Positions 8,556 to 17,319 of a stretch of DNA of 64,000 bases are shown in pieces. The notes beneath the pieces were generated by a model, which saw only the letters and a program-made list of their open reading frames with translations, did not search any database and was not told where the DNA came from. The DNA comes from Streptomyces sp. CB02058 (GTDB lineage: Bacteria; Actinomycetota; Actinomycetes; Streptomycetales; Streptomycetaceae), in contig NZ_LIPG01000004.1 in the NCBI RefSeq assembly GCF_001905505.1, positions 620,001 to 684,000 of the forward strand, read 5' to 3'. Position numbers and translations under genes: made by a program. Numbering within the stretch: position 1 is the first letter of the stretch; every line of letters starts with the position of its first letter.

Positions 8556-9323
8556 GTGAGCGTCACCACCAGCGGCCCCGGCCGCAGCGTCATCGTCACC
8601 GGAGCCGGCTCGGGCATCGGCCGGGCCGCCGCCCTCCGGTTCGCGCAGGAGGGCGCGCGCATCGTGATCGCCGACGTCGACTCCGCCTCGGCCGCCACCG
8701 TCGCCGAGGAGGTGGCGCAGGCCGGGGGCACCGCGGTGACCGTGATCGGGGACCTGCGCGACCAGGCGGTCGTCGACCGGGTCGCGGCAACGGCGGCCGA
8801 GGAGTTCGGCGGGATAGACGTCCTGGTCAACAACGCCGGGATCATGGACAGCATGTCGGCGGCGGCCGACACCGGTGACGACGAGTGGGAGCGCGTCATC
8901 GGCATCAACCTCACGGCCCCGTTCCGCCTCACCCGCGCCGTGCTGCCGCACATGCTCGCCGCGGGCAGGGGCGCCATCGTGTTCACCGCGTCGGAGGCCT
9001 CCCTGCGCGGCAGTGCGGCGGGTGCGGCCTACACCGCCTCCAAGCACGGCATCGCCGGTCTGACGAAGTCGCTTGCGGTCATGTACCGCGACAAGGGCAT
9101 CCGCTCGAACGCCATCGCCCCGGGCGGCACCCTCACCAACATCCGGGTCGACGCCGACCGGGGAGCCCATGGACCCGCCGCCCTCGCGCCCTACATGGGC
9201 AACGTCGGCACCCCCTCGCAGGCGGACGAACAGGCGGCGGCCATCGCCTTCCTCGCGTCCGAGGCGGCGAGCAACATCAACGGGGCGATCCTCCCCGTCG
9301 ACAACGGCTGGTCCGCGGTCTGA
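8556..9323 (+). CDS. Short-chain dehydrogenase/reductase (SDR)
   Basis: A 255-residue classical SDR: the cofactor loop TGAGSGIG (from Thr15), an acidic residue after the second strand (IADVD, near 40), which favours NAD(H), the NNAG motif (92-95), and the catalytic Ser146, Tyr159 and Lys163 (YTASK). The C-terminal FLASEAASNINGAILPVDNGW is typical. Expected to interconvert a secondary alcohol and a ketone in the cytoplasm. AAGGAG lies 6 nt before the GTG start. Next downstream is a Baeyer-Villiger monooxygenase, so the SDR probably makes the ketone substrate; this is inferred from context. Confidence 0.88.
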   Translation: MSVTTSGPGRSVIVTGAGSGIGRAAALRFAQEGARIVIADVDSASAATVAEEVAQAGGTAVTVIGDLRDQAVVDRVAATAAEEFGGIDVLVNNAGIMDSMSAAADTGDDEWERVIGINLTAPFRLTRAVLPHMLAAGRGAIVFTASEASLRGSAAGAAYTASKHGIAGLTKSLAVMYRDKGIRSNAIAPGGTLTNIRVDADRGAHGPAALAPYMGNVGTPSQADEQAAAIAFLASEAASNINGAILPVDNGWSAV

Positions 9324-9335
9324 CCAAGCCTCACC

Positions 9336-9390
9336 CTCCGGCCCGCGTGCACCACTTCCCCCGACGGCACACGCGGGCCGGAGGCGTTTT
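9336..9390 (+). terminator. Intrinsic terminator after the SDR gene
   Basis: A 14-bp perfect stem (CTCCGGCCCGCGTG with CACGCGGGCCGGAG), a 20-nt loop and then GCGTTTT. It separates the SDR transcript from the monooxygenase operon. Confidence 0.7.
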
Positions 9391-9425
9391 CCGGACAGTC
9401 CGTCACCACCCGCCCCGGGCCCTCA

Positions 9426-9451
9426 ATATGCATTGACCACACGATATGTAT
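9426..9451 (+). promoter_or_regulatory. AT-rich direct repeats upstream of the monooxygenase
   Basis: ATATGCAT (9426-9433) and ATATGTAT (9444-9451) repeat with an 18-bp period in an unusually AT-rich 60-bp stretch, followed by TGCAC...GTGCA half-sites at about 9455-9476. It probably holds the promoter and operator of the monooxygenase-lactonase operon. No -35/-10 pair with good spacing could be assigned. Confidence 0.35.
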
Positions 9452-9641
9452 GCTGCACTCAAGATGTACGGTGCACAACGCAAGTCCCCGGCAAGCCGAG
9501 GGAAGTTGTCCGTGGACGACCCCGGCCGGAGACTTTCGCAGGCAGCGAGTGACGGCCGCCTCCCACGCCCCGCCCCGCCGGGCGCACAGGCCCACGCGCA
9601 GGACATCAGCCCGGATCCACCCCCAACAGGAATCCAGAGGA

Positions 9642-11480
9642 ATGAGGCCACACATGCCCTCCCCCCACACCGGTACGCACGAACACACCGGTACGCACGA
9701 GCTGGGCTTCGATCCGGAAGAGCTGCGCCGGAAGTACCGGCAGGAACGCGACCGGCGTATCCGCCCCGACGGCAGCGCCCAGTACCGGCGCACCGCAGGT
9801 GAGTTCGGCTACTACGACGCGGACCCCCACGCCGACCGCGACTTCACGAGGGAGCCCCTGGACGACAGGGTCGACGCGGTGGTCATCGGCGGCGGGTTCG
9901 GCGGACTCCTCGCCGGAGCGCGGCTGCGCCAGGCCGGCGTCGGGTCGATCCGGGTGATCGAGAAGGGCGGGGACTTCGGCGGGACCTGGTACTGGAACCG
10001 CTATCCGGGCATCCACTGCGACATCGACTCCTACACGTACATGCCGCTGCTGGAAGAGGTCGGCTACGTACCGAAGTGGAAGTACGCCCCGGGTGAGGAG
10101 ATCCGCGAGCACGCGCAGGCGATCGCCCGGCACTTCGATCTGTACCGGGACGCCTGCTTCCAGACCGAGGCCGTCGAACTTCGGTGGGACGAGGCCGCGT
10201 CGGAGTGGACGATCGGCACCGACCGCGGCGATCGCTTCCGGGCGCGGTACGTCGTGGTGTCGAGCGGAACGCTCAGCCAGGCAAAGCTGCCCGGCATCCC
10301 GGGGATCGAGGCATTCGAGGGCCACACCTTCCACACCAGCCGCTGGGACTACGACTACACCGGTGGCGACCAGGACGGTGGCCTGACCGGGCTCGCCGAC
10401 AAGCGGGTGGCACTCATCGGTACGGGCGCGACCGCGATCCAGGTCGTCCCGCACCTCGGAGCCGACGCGCGGCAGGTGTACGTGTTCCAGCGCACCCCGT
10501 CCTCGGTCGATGTGCGGGACAACCGGCCCACCGACCCGGAGTGGGCGAAGTCGCTCGAACCCGGCTGGCAGCGCCGCCGGATGGAGAACTTCCTGAAGGT
10601 CGTCACGGGGAAGCCGGTGGACGAGGACCTCGTGAACGACGCCTGGACGAGCACCGCCCGCCTCCAGGAGAAACTCATCCCGACCGATGCCTATACGGAC
10701 GTACCCGCCGAGGAGCGTGAACGCGCCTACGAGCTGGCCGACTTCCAGAAGATGAACGAGATCCGTGCCCGGGTGGACTCGGTCGTCGAGGACTCCGCGA
10801 CCGCCGAGAAGCTCAAGCCCTGGTACCGCTACATGTGCAAGCGGCCCACGTTCAGCGACCACTACCTCCAGACCTTCAACCGGCCCAACGTGACCCTGGT
10901 GGACACCGCCGACAGCCATGGCGTCGAGCGCATCACCCACAACGCCGTGGTGGTCGACGGGGTGGAGTACGAGGTCGACTGCATCATCTTCGCCACCGGC
11001 TTCGAGGTCGGCGTGTCCGGTGTCCTCTCCGGGAAGCTCCCGGTGTACGGCCGGGAGGGCGCGTCCCTGCTGGAGACCTGGAGCGAGGGCCCCAGGACGC
11101 TGCACGGGTTCTACAGCCACGGCTTCCCGAACTTCTTCCAGCTCGGACCGCTGCAGAACGCCAGTTCCGTCAACTACGTCCACATCCTCGACGAACAGGC
11201 CACGCACGTCGCGGAGGTCGTCGCCGCGTCGCGCGAGCGCCGGGCCCGCTTCGTCGAGCCGACGGTCGAGGCACAGGAGGAGTGGGTGGCGACGATCCGC
11301 CGGAAGGCGGCGAGCCTCCACGAGTTCCAGGCCGAGTGCACCCCGGGGTACTACAACAACGAGGGCAGGCCACGCGCGCGGAGCGAGTCCTTCGGTGACG
11401 GCCCGGTCGCCTTCCACGAGTTGCTCAGGCAGTGGCGCGAGGGCGACGGCATGAACGACGTCATGGCAGGGACGGAGTGA
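9642..11480 (+). CDS. Flavin-dependent Baeyer-Villiger monooxygenase
   Basis: About 612 residues. It inserts oxygen next to a ketone carbonyl to give an ester or lactone, using FAD, NADPH and O2. The first Rossmann loop is VVIGGGFGGLLAG, followed by GGDFGGTWYWNRYPGIHCD, as in cyclohexanone and phenylacetone monooxygenases. The BVMO fingerprint FEGHTFHTSRWD follows, then the NADPH-binding loop ALIGTGATAIQ. The N-terminal extension of about 75 residues before the FAD loop resembles that of steroid- or cyclopentadecanone-type BVMOs. Either ATG 9642 (AGGAA 9 nt upstream) or ATG 9654 could be the start. Its stop overlaps the lactonase start, so the two proteins are made together. Confidence 0.92.
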   Translation: MRPHMPSPHTGTHEHTGTHELGFDPEELRRKYRQERDRRIRPDGSAQYRRTAGEFGYYDADPHADRDFTREPLDDRVDAVVIGGGFGGLLAGARLRQAGVGSIRVIEKGGDFGGTWYWNRYPGIHCDIDSYTYMPLLEEVGYVPKWKYAPGEEIREHAQAIARHFDLYRDACFQTEAVELRWDEAASEWTIGTDRGDRFRARYVVVSSGTLSQAKLPGIPGIEAFEGHTFHTSRWDYDYTGGDQDGGLTGLADKRVALIGTGATAIQVVPHLGADARQVYVFQRTPSSVDVRDNRPTDPEWAKSLEPGWQRRRMENFLKVVTGKPVDEDLVNDAWTSTARLQEKLIPTDAYTDVPAEERERAYELADFQKMNEIRARVDSVVEDSATAEKLKPWYRYMCKRPTFSDHYLQTFNRPNVTLVDTADSHGVERITHNAVVVDGVEYEVDCIIFATGFEVGVSGVLSGKLPVYGREGASLLETWSEGPRTLHGFYSHGFPNFFQLGPLQNASSVNYVHILDEQATHVAEVVAASRERRARFVEPTVEAQEEWVATIRRKAASLHEFQAECTPGYYNNEGRPRARSESFGDGPVAFHELLRQWREGDGMNDVMAGTE

Positions 11481-13159
11481 GCCGGGTGCGCGAGGGGGAC
11501 CAGCGGCAGGCCACCCGCCCGAGCAGGTTCGACGGGACACGTGCGCGCGGCGCACATCCGTCCGCCGAGAGGCTCAACCCGGCCAACCCGCTGTGGGGCT
11601 CGAACGGCATCGCGTTCGGTCCGGACGGGCGGCTGTACGTCGCCGAGTTCCTGGGCGGCCGGATCAGCGCGGTCGACCTCGACGGCGGGGACCTCGACGT
11701 CGTCGTGCCCAGGGGCGGGCCGGTCCAGTCACCGGACGATCTCGCCTTCGGGGCGGACGGATCGATGTACATCGCCGACCTGGTGCCGGGCCGCGTGTGG
11801 CGGCGCAGCCCGGGGGGCGAGTACTCCCTGGTCTGCGACGAGGTCCACAACCCCAACGGCATCACCTGCGTCGGCGACCGGCTGTTCGTCAACGAGATGA
11901 AGCCGGACGGCCGTCTGCTGGAGCTCTTCCCGGACGGGGGCGAGCCGGTCGTGCTCACCCAGGGGCTCGCCATGGGCAACGCGATGCAGTTGGGCCCGGA
12001 CGGGTACCTCTACTACCCGCACATGATCAGCGAGCAGATCTGGCGCATCCCTCCGGACGGCGGAGCTCCCGAGATGGTCGCGGACCAGGTGGACCGGCCG
12101 GTCGCGGTGCGCTTCGACCTCGCCGGGGTGCTGCACGTCCTGTCGATGGGCCCCGAGGGCCGGGTCACCCGGATCGACCTGCACGGCACCGGCTCCCGCA
12201 CCCCGGTCACCAGTGGCCTGGTGGGGCTGGACAACGCGGCCTTCGACGCGGAGAACCGCATGTTCGTCTCCAGCTACGCCAGCGGCGGCGTCACCGAGCT
12301 GCACCCGGACGGGCGGACCCGGGTGATCGTGCCCCGCGGGTTCGACGGCCCGTACGGCGTGACGGTCGGCCCCGGCGGCACGGTGTACGCGGCCGACCAC
12401 TACCGGGTGGCGAGCCCCTCGGCCACCCATGAGGGGGTGCCGGCCGCCGACGCGTCCGGGGCGGACGCGGGCGGTGTGACCAGCCATGTCCTGGCCCCCT
12501 TCGCCCACGGCATCGCGGCAGACGGTGAAGTCCTGCACCTCACCTCGCAGTTCGGGGACGTCCGCACCTACGACCCCCGGCACGGAACCCTGCGGACGCG
12601 CCTGCGGGGCCTGAAGCGGCCGATGGGCATCGCGGTGGATCCCGCCGGTGCGCTCGTCGTCGCGGAGGCGGACGGCGGCCGGGTCGTCTCCGTCGCCGAC
12701 GACGACACGGTCACGGTGCTCGCCACGGGGCTCGGGCGCCCGGTCGACGTGGCCCTGGACTCCGCGGGACGGTGCTACGTGAGCGACGAGGAGGCGGGCA
12801 CCGTGCTCCGTCTCGAGCTGGACGCGCCGCCCGTCGTCGTCGCGGACGGGCTCGGCGCGCCGCAGGGCCTGACGATCCTGGGCGACGAGCTGTACGCGGT
12901 GGAGACCGGGCACCGCAGGGTGCGCGGCATCTCCCTGAGTTCCCGGACGAGCTGGACCGAGGCCGAGGACCTGCCGCTCGGGCGCGCTCCGGGCGAGGAG
13001 CCCCGTACCCGGGAGGAGGAACCCGCGCTGTTCGCCAACGGCCTGCCGGGGATGGCCCGCCGCTTCGCCGGGATCGCCGCCACGCCGGACGGATCACTCG
13101 TCCTGTCGGGCGACGGCGAGGGAACGCTGCTGCGGCTGACCCCGTCCCGGGGGCGCTGA
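11477..13159 (+). CDS. SMP-30/gluconolactonase-like beta-propeller hydrolase
   Basis: 560 residues, starting at a GTG inside the GTGA overlap with the monooxygenase stop. Propeller strands repeat: NGIAFGPDGRLYVAEFLGG, DDLAFGADGSMYIADL, NGITCVGDRLFVNEM, AMQLGPDGYLYYPHM, DNAAFDAENRMFVSSY, YGVTVGPGGTVYAADHY. The SMP-30/NHL family hydrolyses lactones in a divalent-metal site, but the family is normally about 300 residues; here about ten blade-like repeats suggest two fused propellers. With the BVMO it would open the lactone product to a hydroxy acid. There is no signal peptide. The activity is inferred from fold and operon. Confidence 0.8.
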   Translation: MSRVREGDQRQATRPSRFDGTRARGAHPSAERLNPANPLWGSNGIAFGPDGRLYVAEFLGGRISAVDLDGGDLDVVVPRGGPVQSPDDLAFGADGSMYIADLVPGRVWRRSPGGEYSLVCDEVHNPNGITCVGDRLFVNEMKPDGRLLELFPDGGEPVVLTQGLAMGNAMQLGPDGYLYYPHMISEQIWRIPPDGGAPEMVADQVDRPVAVRFDLAGVLHVLSMGPEGRVTRIDLHGTGSRTPVTSGLVGLDNAAFDAENRMFVSSYASGGVTELHPDGRTRVIVPRGFDGPYGVTVGPGGTVYAADHYRVASPSATHEGVPAADASGADAGGVTSHVLAPFAHGIAADGEVLHLTSQFGDVRTYDPRHGTLRTRLRGLKRPMGIAVDPAGALVVAEADGGRVVSVADDDTVTVLATGLGRPVDVALDSAGRCYVSDEEAGTVLRLELDAPPVVVADGLGAPQGLTILGDELYAVETGHRRVRGISLSSRTSWTEAEDLPLGRAPGEEPRTREEEPALFANGLPGMARRFAGIAATPDGSLVLSGDGEGTLLRLTPSRGR

Positions 13160-13181
13160 CGGGCCCAGGACCCGTCGACCC

Positions 13182-13223
13182 CCGCGCCGTCACGGCACCC
13201 GACCGGGTGCCGCGACGGCGCGG
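13182..13223 (+). terminator. Terminator of the monooxygenase-lactonase operon
   Basis: A long stem with one A-C mismatch (10 bp plus 8 bp) closing on the 4-nt loop GACC, starting 23 nt after the lactonase stop. Confidence 0.75.
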
Positions 13224-13353
13224 TACGGACCGGTCCGGGGCCGGACGCGGGGCTCCGAACGGGCGTCCGCCGGTTCCCGTGAGCAGGAAGTACAGTCGTG
13301 CCACTGATCTCCCGGCCAGGAGGATCACCCAGCCCCAAGGAGCACGGCCGGCC

Positions 13354-13869
13354 ATGGCGGTGGACGCCCTCGACACCCGCATCCTGCGGCTGCTCATCGA
13401 GCAGCCGCGCACCAGCGTGCGCGAGTACGCGCGCATCCTCGGAGTGGCGCGCGGCACCCTCCAGGCGCGCCTGGACCGGCTGGAGCGGGACGGGGTGATC
13501 ACGGGCACGGGCCCGGCGCTGTCCCCTGCGGCCCTCGGCCACCCGGTGCTCGCGTTCGTCCATCTGGAGGTCACCCAGGGGCATCTGGACGAGGTGGGGG
13601 ACGCACTCGCCGCCGTACCGGAGATCATCGAGGCGTTCTCGACCACCGGGGGCGGGGATCTGCTGACCCGGGTGGTGGCCCGCGACAACGGGCATCTGGA
13701 GGACGTGATCCAGCGGCTGATCCAGCTCCCGGGCGTGGTCAGGACCCGGACCGACGTGGCCCTGCGCGAGCGGGTGGCCCACCGGGTGCTGCCGCTGGTC
13801 GAAGCGGTGGGCCGCACGGCGGACGGCTCGGGCCGGGCGCAGCCGGGCAGGGCGGAAGGCTCCGGCTAG
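13354..13869 (+). CDS. Lrp/AsnC-family transcriptional regulator
   Basis: 171 residues. The N-terminal winged helix starts MAVDALDTRILRLLIEQPRT and includes YARILGVARGTLQARLDRLE. The C-terminal ligand domain (RAM) carries VLAFVHLEVTQG and TTGGGDLLTRVVARDNGHLEDVI, typical of AsnC regulators that sense amino acids or small metabolites as octamers. AAGGAG lies 11 nt before the ATG. No amino-acid gene adjoins, so the target is unknown. It lies just downstream of the lactonase operon but after its terminator. Confidence 0.85.
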   Translation: MAVDALDTRILRLLIEQPRTSVREYARILGVARGTLQARLDRLERDGVITGTGPALSPAALGHPVLAFVHLEVTQGHLDEVGDALAAVPEIIEAFSTTGGGDLLTRVVARDNGHLEDVIQRLIQLPGVVRTRTDVALRERVAHRVLPLVEAVGRTADGSGRAQPGRAEGSG

Positions 13870-13963
13870 CACCACGGACACCCCGGCGGGGGCATGGCGG
13901 CAGGCACGGGGACCTCGCGGCCCCGGAGGTCCCGCCCGGTAGCCGTCGGGCATGCTGGGGGCC

Positions 13964-14657
13964 ATGAGCTCCCCGCGTGTACAGGCCCCGGCCGTCCTCC
14001 TCGATCTCGACGGAACGCTCGTCGACAGCGAGCCGAACTACTACGAGGCCGGGCGCCGGCTCCTCGCGCGGTACGGCGTGAAGGACTTCAGCTGGGAGAA
14101 CCACACCCGCTTCATCGGCATCGGCACCCGCGAGACCCTCACCGTCCTGCGTGCGGAGTACGGGATCCAGGCGCCGGTCGACGAGCTGCTGACCGCCAAG
14201 AACGCCCTCTACCTGGAGCTCGCGGGGACATCCACCACCGCCTTCCCCGAGATGCGCGCCCTGGTCGAGCGGTTGCACGGCCGAGGGGTCCCGATGGCGG
14301 TGGCGTCCGGTTCGTCCCGGGCGGCGATCGAGGCCACGCTCGCGGTCACGGGACTGGACGCCCACATCCCCGTGTACGTGTCCGCCGAGGAGGTCGCGCG
14401 CGGAAAGCCCGAGCCGGATGTCTTCCTCGAGGCCGCGCGGCGGCTCGGCGCGGAGCCGGCCTCCTGCGTGGTCCTGGAGGACGCCGTCCCTGGCGTCCGG
14501 GCCGCGCACGCGGCGGGCATGCGCTGCGTCGCCGTTCCCTACGCCGGAACGGCCGCGGACGAGGCCGCGTTCCGGGAGGCGGAGCTGCTCTTCCCGGGCT
14601 GGCGGGCAGGCGGAGTTCCGGGCTGCCGCGGTCCTCGACTGGTTTGCCGCCGACTGA
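13964..14657 (+). pseudogene. HAD-superfamily phosphatase (beta-phosphoglucomutase-like), apparent frameshift
   Basis: The first 210 codons encode a normal HAD phosphatase: motif I LLDLDGTLVDSE (nucleophile Asp), motif II VASGSSRAA, motif III/IV KPEPDVFL and VVLEDAVPGV. In this frame the protein then reads LLFPGWRAGG and runs to 14911, overlapping the kinase start by 59 nt with junk sequence. One base further on, a different frame gives GGQAEFRAAAVLDWFAAD and stops at 14657, which is how such proteins normally end (LLFxGGQxEF). A one-base indel near 14594-14603 explains both. It may be a real mutation, a sequencing error in a GC-rich run, or programmed slippage. The start is ATG 13964 or 13952. 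Confidence 0.75.
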
Positions 14658-14852
14658 GCGGGAACGAGCCGGTCGGACAGCTGGATTGGCCGGAATCGGC
14701 GTCCCTGCGGATGCCCGGGCGTCCGGAGGTCCGGCGGGCGGATATCCTGATCATGCCGCGCACCCGACGCACCGTACCGAGGCGTTTGAGCCCGACGAGG
14801 TCACCGCCGCGGCAGTTCGGAGCGGGCCACAATTCGAGATTGGTGTGCACAG

Positions 14853-16142
14853 GTGCTGGTTGCTGGACGGTACCGGCTGATATCCCCCATCGGCCGTGGC
14901 GGTATGGGTGAGGTGTGGCGCGCCACGGACGAAGTGCTGGGGCGCCCCGTGGCCGTGAAGCTGCTGCTGGGGGACCAGGCCGACGCCTCGTCGACCGCGC
15001 GTTTCCGCCTGGAGGCACAGACGGCCGCGCGCCTGAGCCACCCTCATCTGGTGGCCGTCTTCGACTTCGGCTCCTGGGAGGACCGCTTCTATCTGGTGAT
15101 GGAGCTGGTCGAGGGCCGTAGCCTCGGGGATCTGCTGGAGTCCCAGGAGACCGTCCATCCCGAACAGGTGGCGCGCATCGCGGGAGAGGCCGCCGCCGGT
15201 CTGGCCGCGGCGCACCGGCAGGGCATCGTCCACCGCGACATCAAGCCCGGCAACCTCATGCTGGACGCCGACGGGTCGGTGAAGATCGGTGACTTCGGCA
15301 TCGCGCAGTTCGTCGACGATCCCTCGACGGCGCTGACCACGGCGGGCCACATCGTCGGTACGAGTCTGTACCTGGCTCCCGAGCGGGCCCTGGGCCGTAC
15401 GGCGGACTCCGCGTCGGACATGTACTCCCTCGGCTGTGTCATCTACCAACTGCTGGTCGGCCAGCCGCCGTTCCGTTCGGACACGGCGACCGCAACGCTC
15501 TATCAGCACGTGGACACGCCTCCGGTGCCGGTCAGACAGCGGGGTGCGGACGTCTCCCCCGCCTTCGACTCGTACCTGCTGGGCCTGCTGGCGAAGAAGC
15601 CCGAGGACCGGCCGAGCGCGCAGCAGGTCTCCGACTGGTTCCGGACGGATGCCTGGCGCGGGCGCCCCGAGCCGCTGCCCCGGCACACGCCCGCCGCACG
15701 GCGGGCCGCTCCCCCGGTCGTGTCCGCACCGGCTCAGGCCCCGGGCTCCCCCTCCACCGGGGGCATGTCGACGTACAGACTTCCGCAGGCCACCGGCCGC
15801 AGACGGGCGGCGCCCGCCCCCAGGGCGTCCAGATCGGCGGGCACGCGCCGGATCAGCACGAGTGAGGCCATCCGGCGCCGCCCGCGTGTGGCGAGCGCCG
15901 TGGCCGGGACGGTCGCCTTCGTGGCGGCGGTCTACCTGGGGACGGTCCTCTTCGCTCCGGACACCGGGGCGGCGGACACCCCGGACCCCGGTTCCACCCC
16001 CACGGCCGGCGTCGGGACGCCGGCCCAGGCCGACCCCGCGTCGGACCCCTCCGCCGATCCGGCCGCCGAGCCCGCCCGGAACGACGGCGGACAGGACGGC
16101 GGCGGTCGGAACGACGACGGGCAGGACGACGAGGACGACTGA
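14853..16142 (+). CDS. Membrane Ser/Thr protein kinase (Hanks type)
   Basis: 429 residues. The kinase domain runs from about 6 to 265: Gly-rich loop GRGGMGEVW, Lys36 in VAVKLL, catalytic HRDIKPGN with Asp129, DFGIA (147), APE (175-177). A Pro/Ala/Arg-rich juxtamembrane segment follows, then one helix (about residues 350-370, VAGTVAFVAAVYLGTVLF). The short outside tail is rich in Asp, Pro, Asn and Gly and ends in an acidic run. There are no PASTA repeats, so the tail is not an obvious muropeptide sensor. The start is GTG 14853. The 14658-14852 gap holds no gene, only its promoter region. Targets are unknown. Confidence 0.9.
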   Translation: MLVAGRYRLISPIGRGGMGEVWRATDEVLGRPVAVKLLLGDQADASSTARFRLEAQTAARLSHPHLVAVFDFGSWEDRFYLVMELVEGRSLGDLLESQETVHPEQVARIAGEAAAGLAAAHRQGIVHRDIKPGNLMLDADGSVKIGDFGIAQFVDDPSTALTTAGHIVGTSLYLAPERALGRTADSASDMYSLGCVIYQLLVGQPPFRSDTATATLYQHVDTPPVPVRQRGADVSPAFDSYLLGLLAKKPEDRPSAQQVSDWFRTDAWRGRPEPLPRHTPAARRAAPPVVSAPAQAPGSPSTGGMSTYRLPQATGRRRAAPAPRASRSAGTRRISTSEAIRRRPRVASAVAGTVAFVAAVYLGTVLFAPDTGAADTPDPGSTPTAGVGTPAQADPASDPSADPAAEPARNDGGQDGGGRNDDGQDDEDD

Positions 16143-16151
16143 GCCCCCGGG

Positions 16152-17135
16152 TCACCAGCGCGAGTGGACCTCCGCGCGGATCCGGCGGTCGTACAGGTCG
16201 CGCACAGCGTCCAGCGTGCTCTGCGGCAGTGCCGGAAGCGCGGCGGCCGACGCGTTGGCGCGGGCCTGCTCGACGGAGCGGGCACCGGGGATGACGCTGG
16301 TGACGCCGGACTGCTGGATGATCCAGCGCAGCGCCGTCTGCGCCGGGGTGGCACCCTGGGGAGCGAGCCCGGCGAATTCCGCCGCCGCGGACACACCGGT
16401 CGCGTAGTCCACGCCGGAGAAGGTCTCACCCTGGTCGAACGCCTCCCCGTGGCGGTTGTACGTGCGGTGGTCCTCGGGCGCGAAGACGGTCTCCGCGGTG
16501 TACCTGCCGGACAGCAGCCCGGAGGCGAGAGGCACCCGGGCGATGATGCCGACCCCGGCCTCGACGGCGGCGGGCAGCACCTCGTCGAGGGGCTTCAGGC
16601 GGAACGGGTTGAGGATGATCTGCACGCTGGCGACACCCGGCCTGGCGATGGCCGTGAGCGCCTCGGCGCACGTCTCGACGCTCACCGCGTAGGCGGCGAC
16701 GCGCTGCTCGGCGACGAGGGTGTCGAGTGCGTCGTAGACGGCGTCCGAGGAGTAGACGGCCGTCGGCGGGCAGTGCAGTTGTACGAGATCGAGGGTGTCG
16801 ACGCCGAGGTTGGCGCGCGAGCGGTCGTTCCAGGTACGGAAGTTGTCCAGGACGTAGTTCGCGGGAAGCTGGTCGGCGCGTCGTCCCATCTTGGTGGCGA
16901 CGAAGACGTCCGCGTCCGGCCGGTCCTTCAGATAGCGGCCGATGAGCTGTTCGCTGCGGCCGTCGCCGTAGACGTCCGCGGTGTCGAAGAAGGTGACCCC
17001 GGACTCGACGGCGGCGTCCAGGACGGCGAAGGCGTCGGCCTCCCGCACCTCGCCCCAGTCCCCGCCCAGCTGCCATGTGCCCTGTCCGACGACCGATACG
17101 TCACGGCCGGTCCTGCCGAGTGTGCGCTGCTCCAT
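16152..17135 (-). CDS. Aldo/keto reductase
   Basis: 327 residues with the TIM-barrel AKR pattern: GQGTWQLGGDWG, then FFDTADVYGDGRSEQLIG with catalytic Asp and Tyr, ATKMGRRAD with the Lys, LVQLHCPP with the active-site His, and the NADPH site VIPGARSVEQARAN near the C-terminus. It reduces an unknown carbonyl with NADPH in the cytoplasm. ATG 17135 is preferred to ATG 17144 because a TAGCAT -10 box lies 7 nt before it, implying a leaderless mRNA. It converges on the kinase gene with only 9 bp between stops. Confidence 0.9.
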   Translation of the reverse strand: MEQRTLGRTGRDVSVVGQGTWQLGGDWGEVREADAFAVLDAAVESGVTFFDTADVYGDGRSEQLIGRYLKDRPDADVFVATKMGRRADQLPANYVLDNFRTWNDRSRANLGVDTLDLVQLHCPPTAVYSSDAVYDALDTLVAEQRVAAYAVSVETCAEALTAIARPGVASVQIILNPFRLKPLDEVLPAAVEAGVGIIARVPLASGLLSGRYTAETVFAPEDHRTYNRHGEAFDQGETFSGVDYATGVSAAAEFAGLAPQGATPAQTALRWIIQQSGVTSVIPGARSVEQARANASAAALPALPQSTLDAVRDLYDRRIRAEVHSRW

Positions 17136-17142
17136 GCGGATC

Positions 17143-17148
17143 ATGCTA
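17143..17148 (-). promoter_or_regulatory. -10 box (TAGCAT) of the leaderless aldo/keto reductase transcript
   Basis: On the minus strand TAGCAT lies 7 nt before the ATG at 17135 and overlaps the alternative ATG at 17144. The arrangement copies that at 3194. Confidence 0.4.
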
Positions 17149-17262
17149 CGTCGGCGCGCGCGGCCGGCGGCGGGCCCGCTCCACCACTCCTCGCGGAGGC
17201 CTGGGCGGCGATCCTCGTCACGGGGCCGCGCCGGCCGTCGCGGCGGAGCGCGGACATGCCGA

Positions 17263-17295
17263 CGGGGCCGGCGGTGGTGTCCACCGCCGGCCCCG
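17263..17295 (-). terminator. Terminator of the GH16 glucanase gene
   Basis: A perfect 15-bp stem closing on a TGT loop, 25 nt past the glucanase stop. Confidence 0.75.
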
Positions 17296-17319
17296 CCCCC
17301 CGTGCTCGGTTCCCCGTGG

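Noticed and set aside
9191..9793. A 200-codon minus-strand frame over the SDR/BVMO gap
   Set aside because: Overlaps both coding ends and is rich in Arg, Cys and Ser without a domain.
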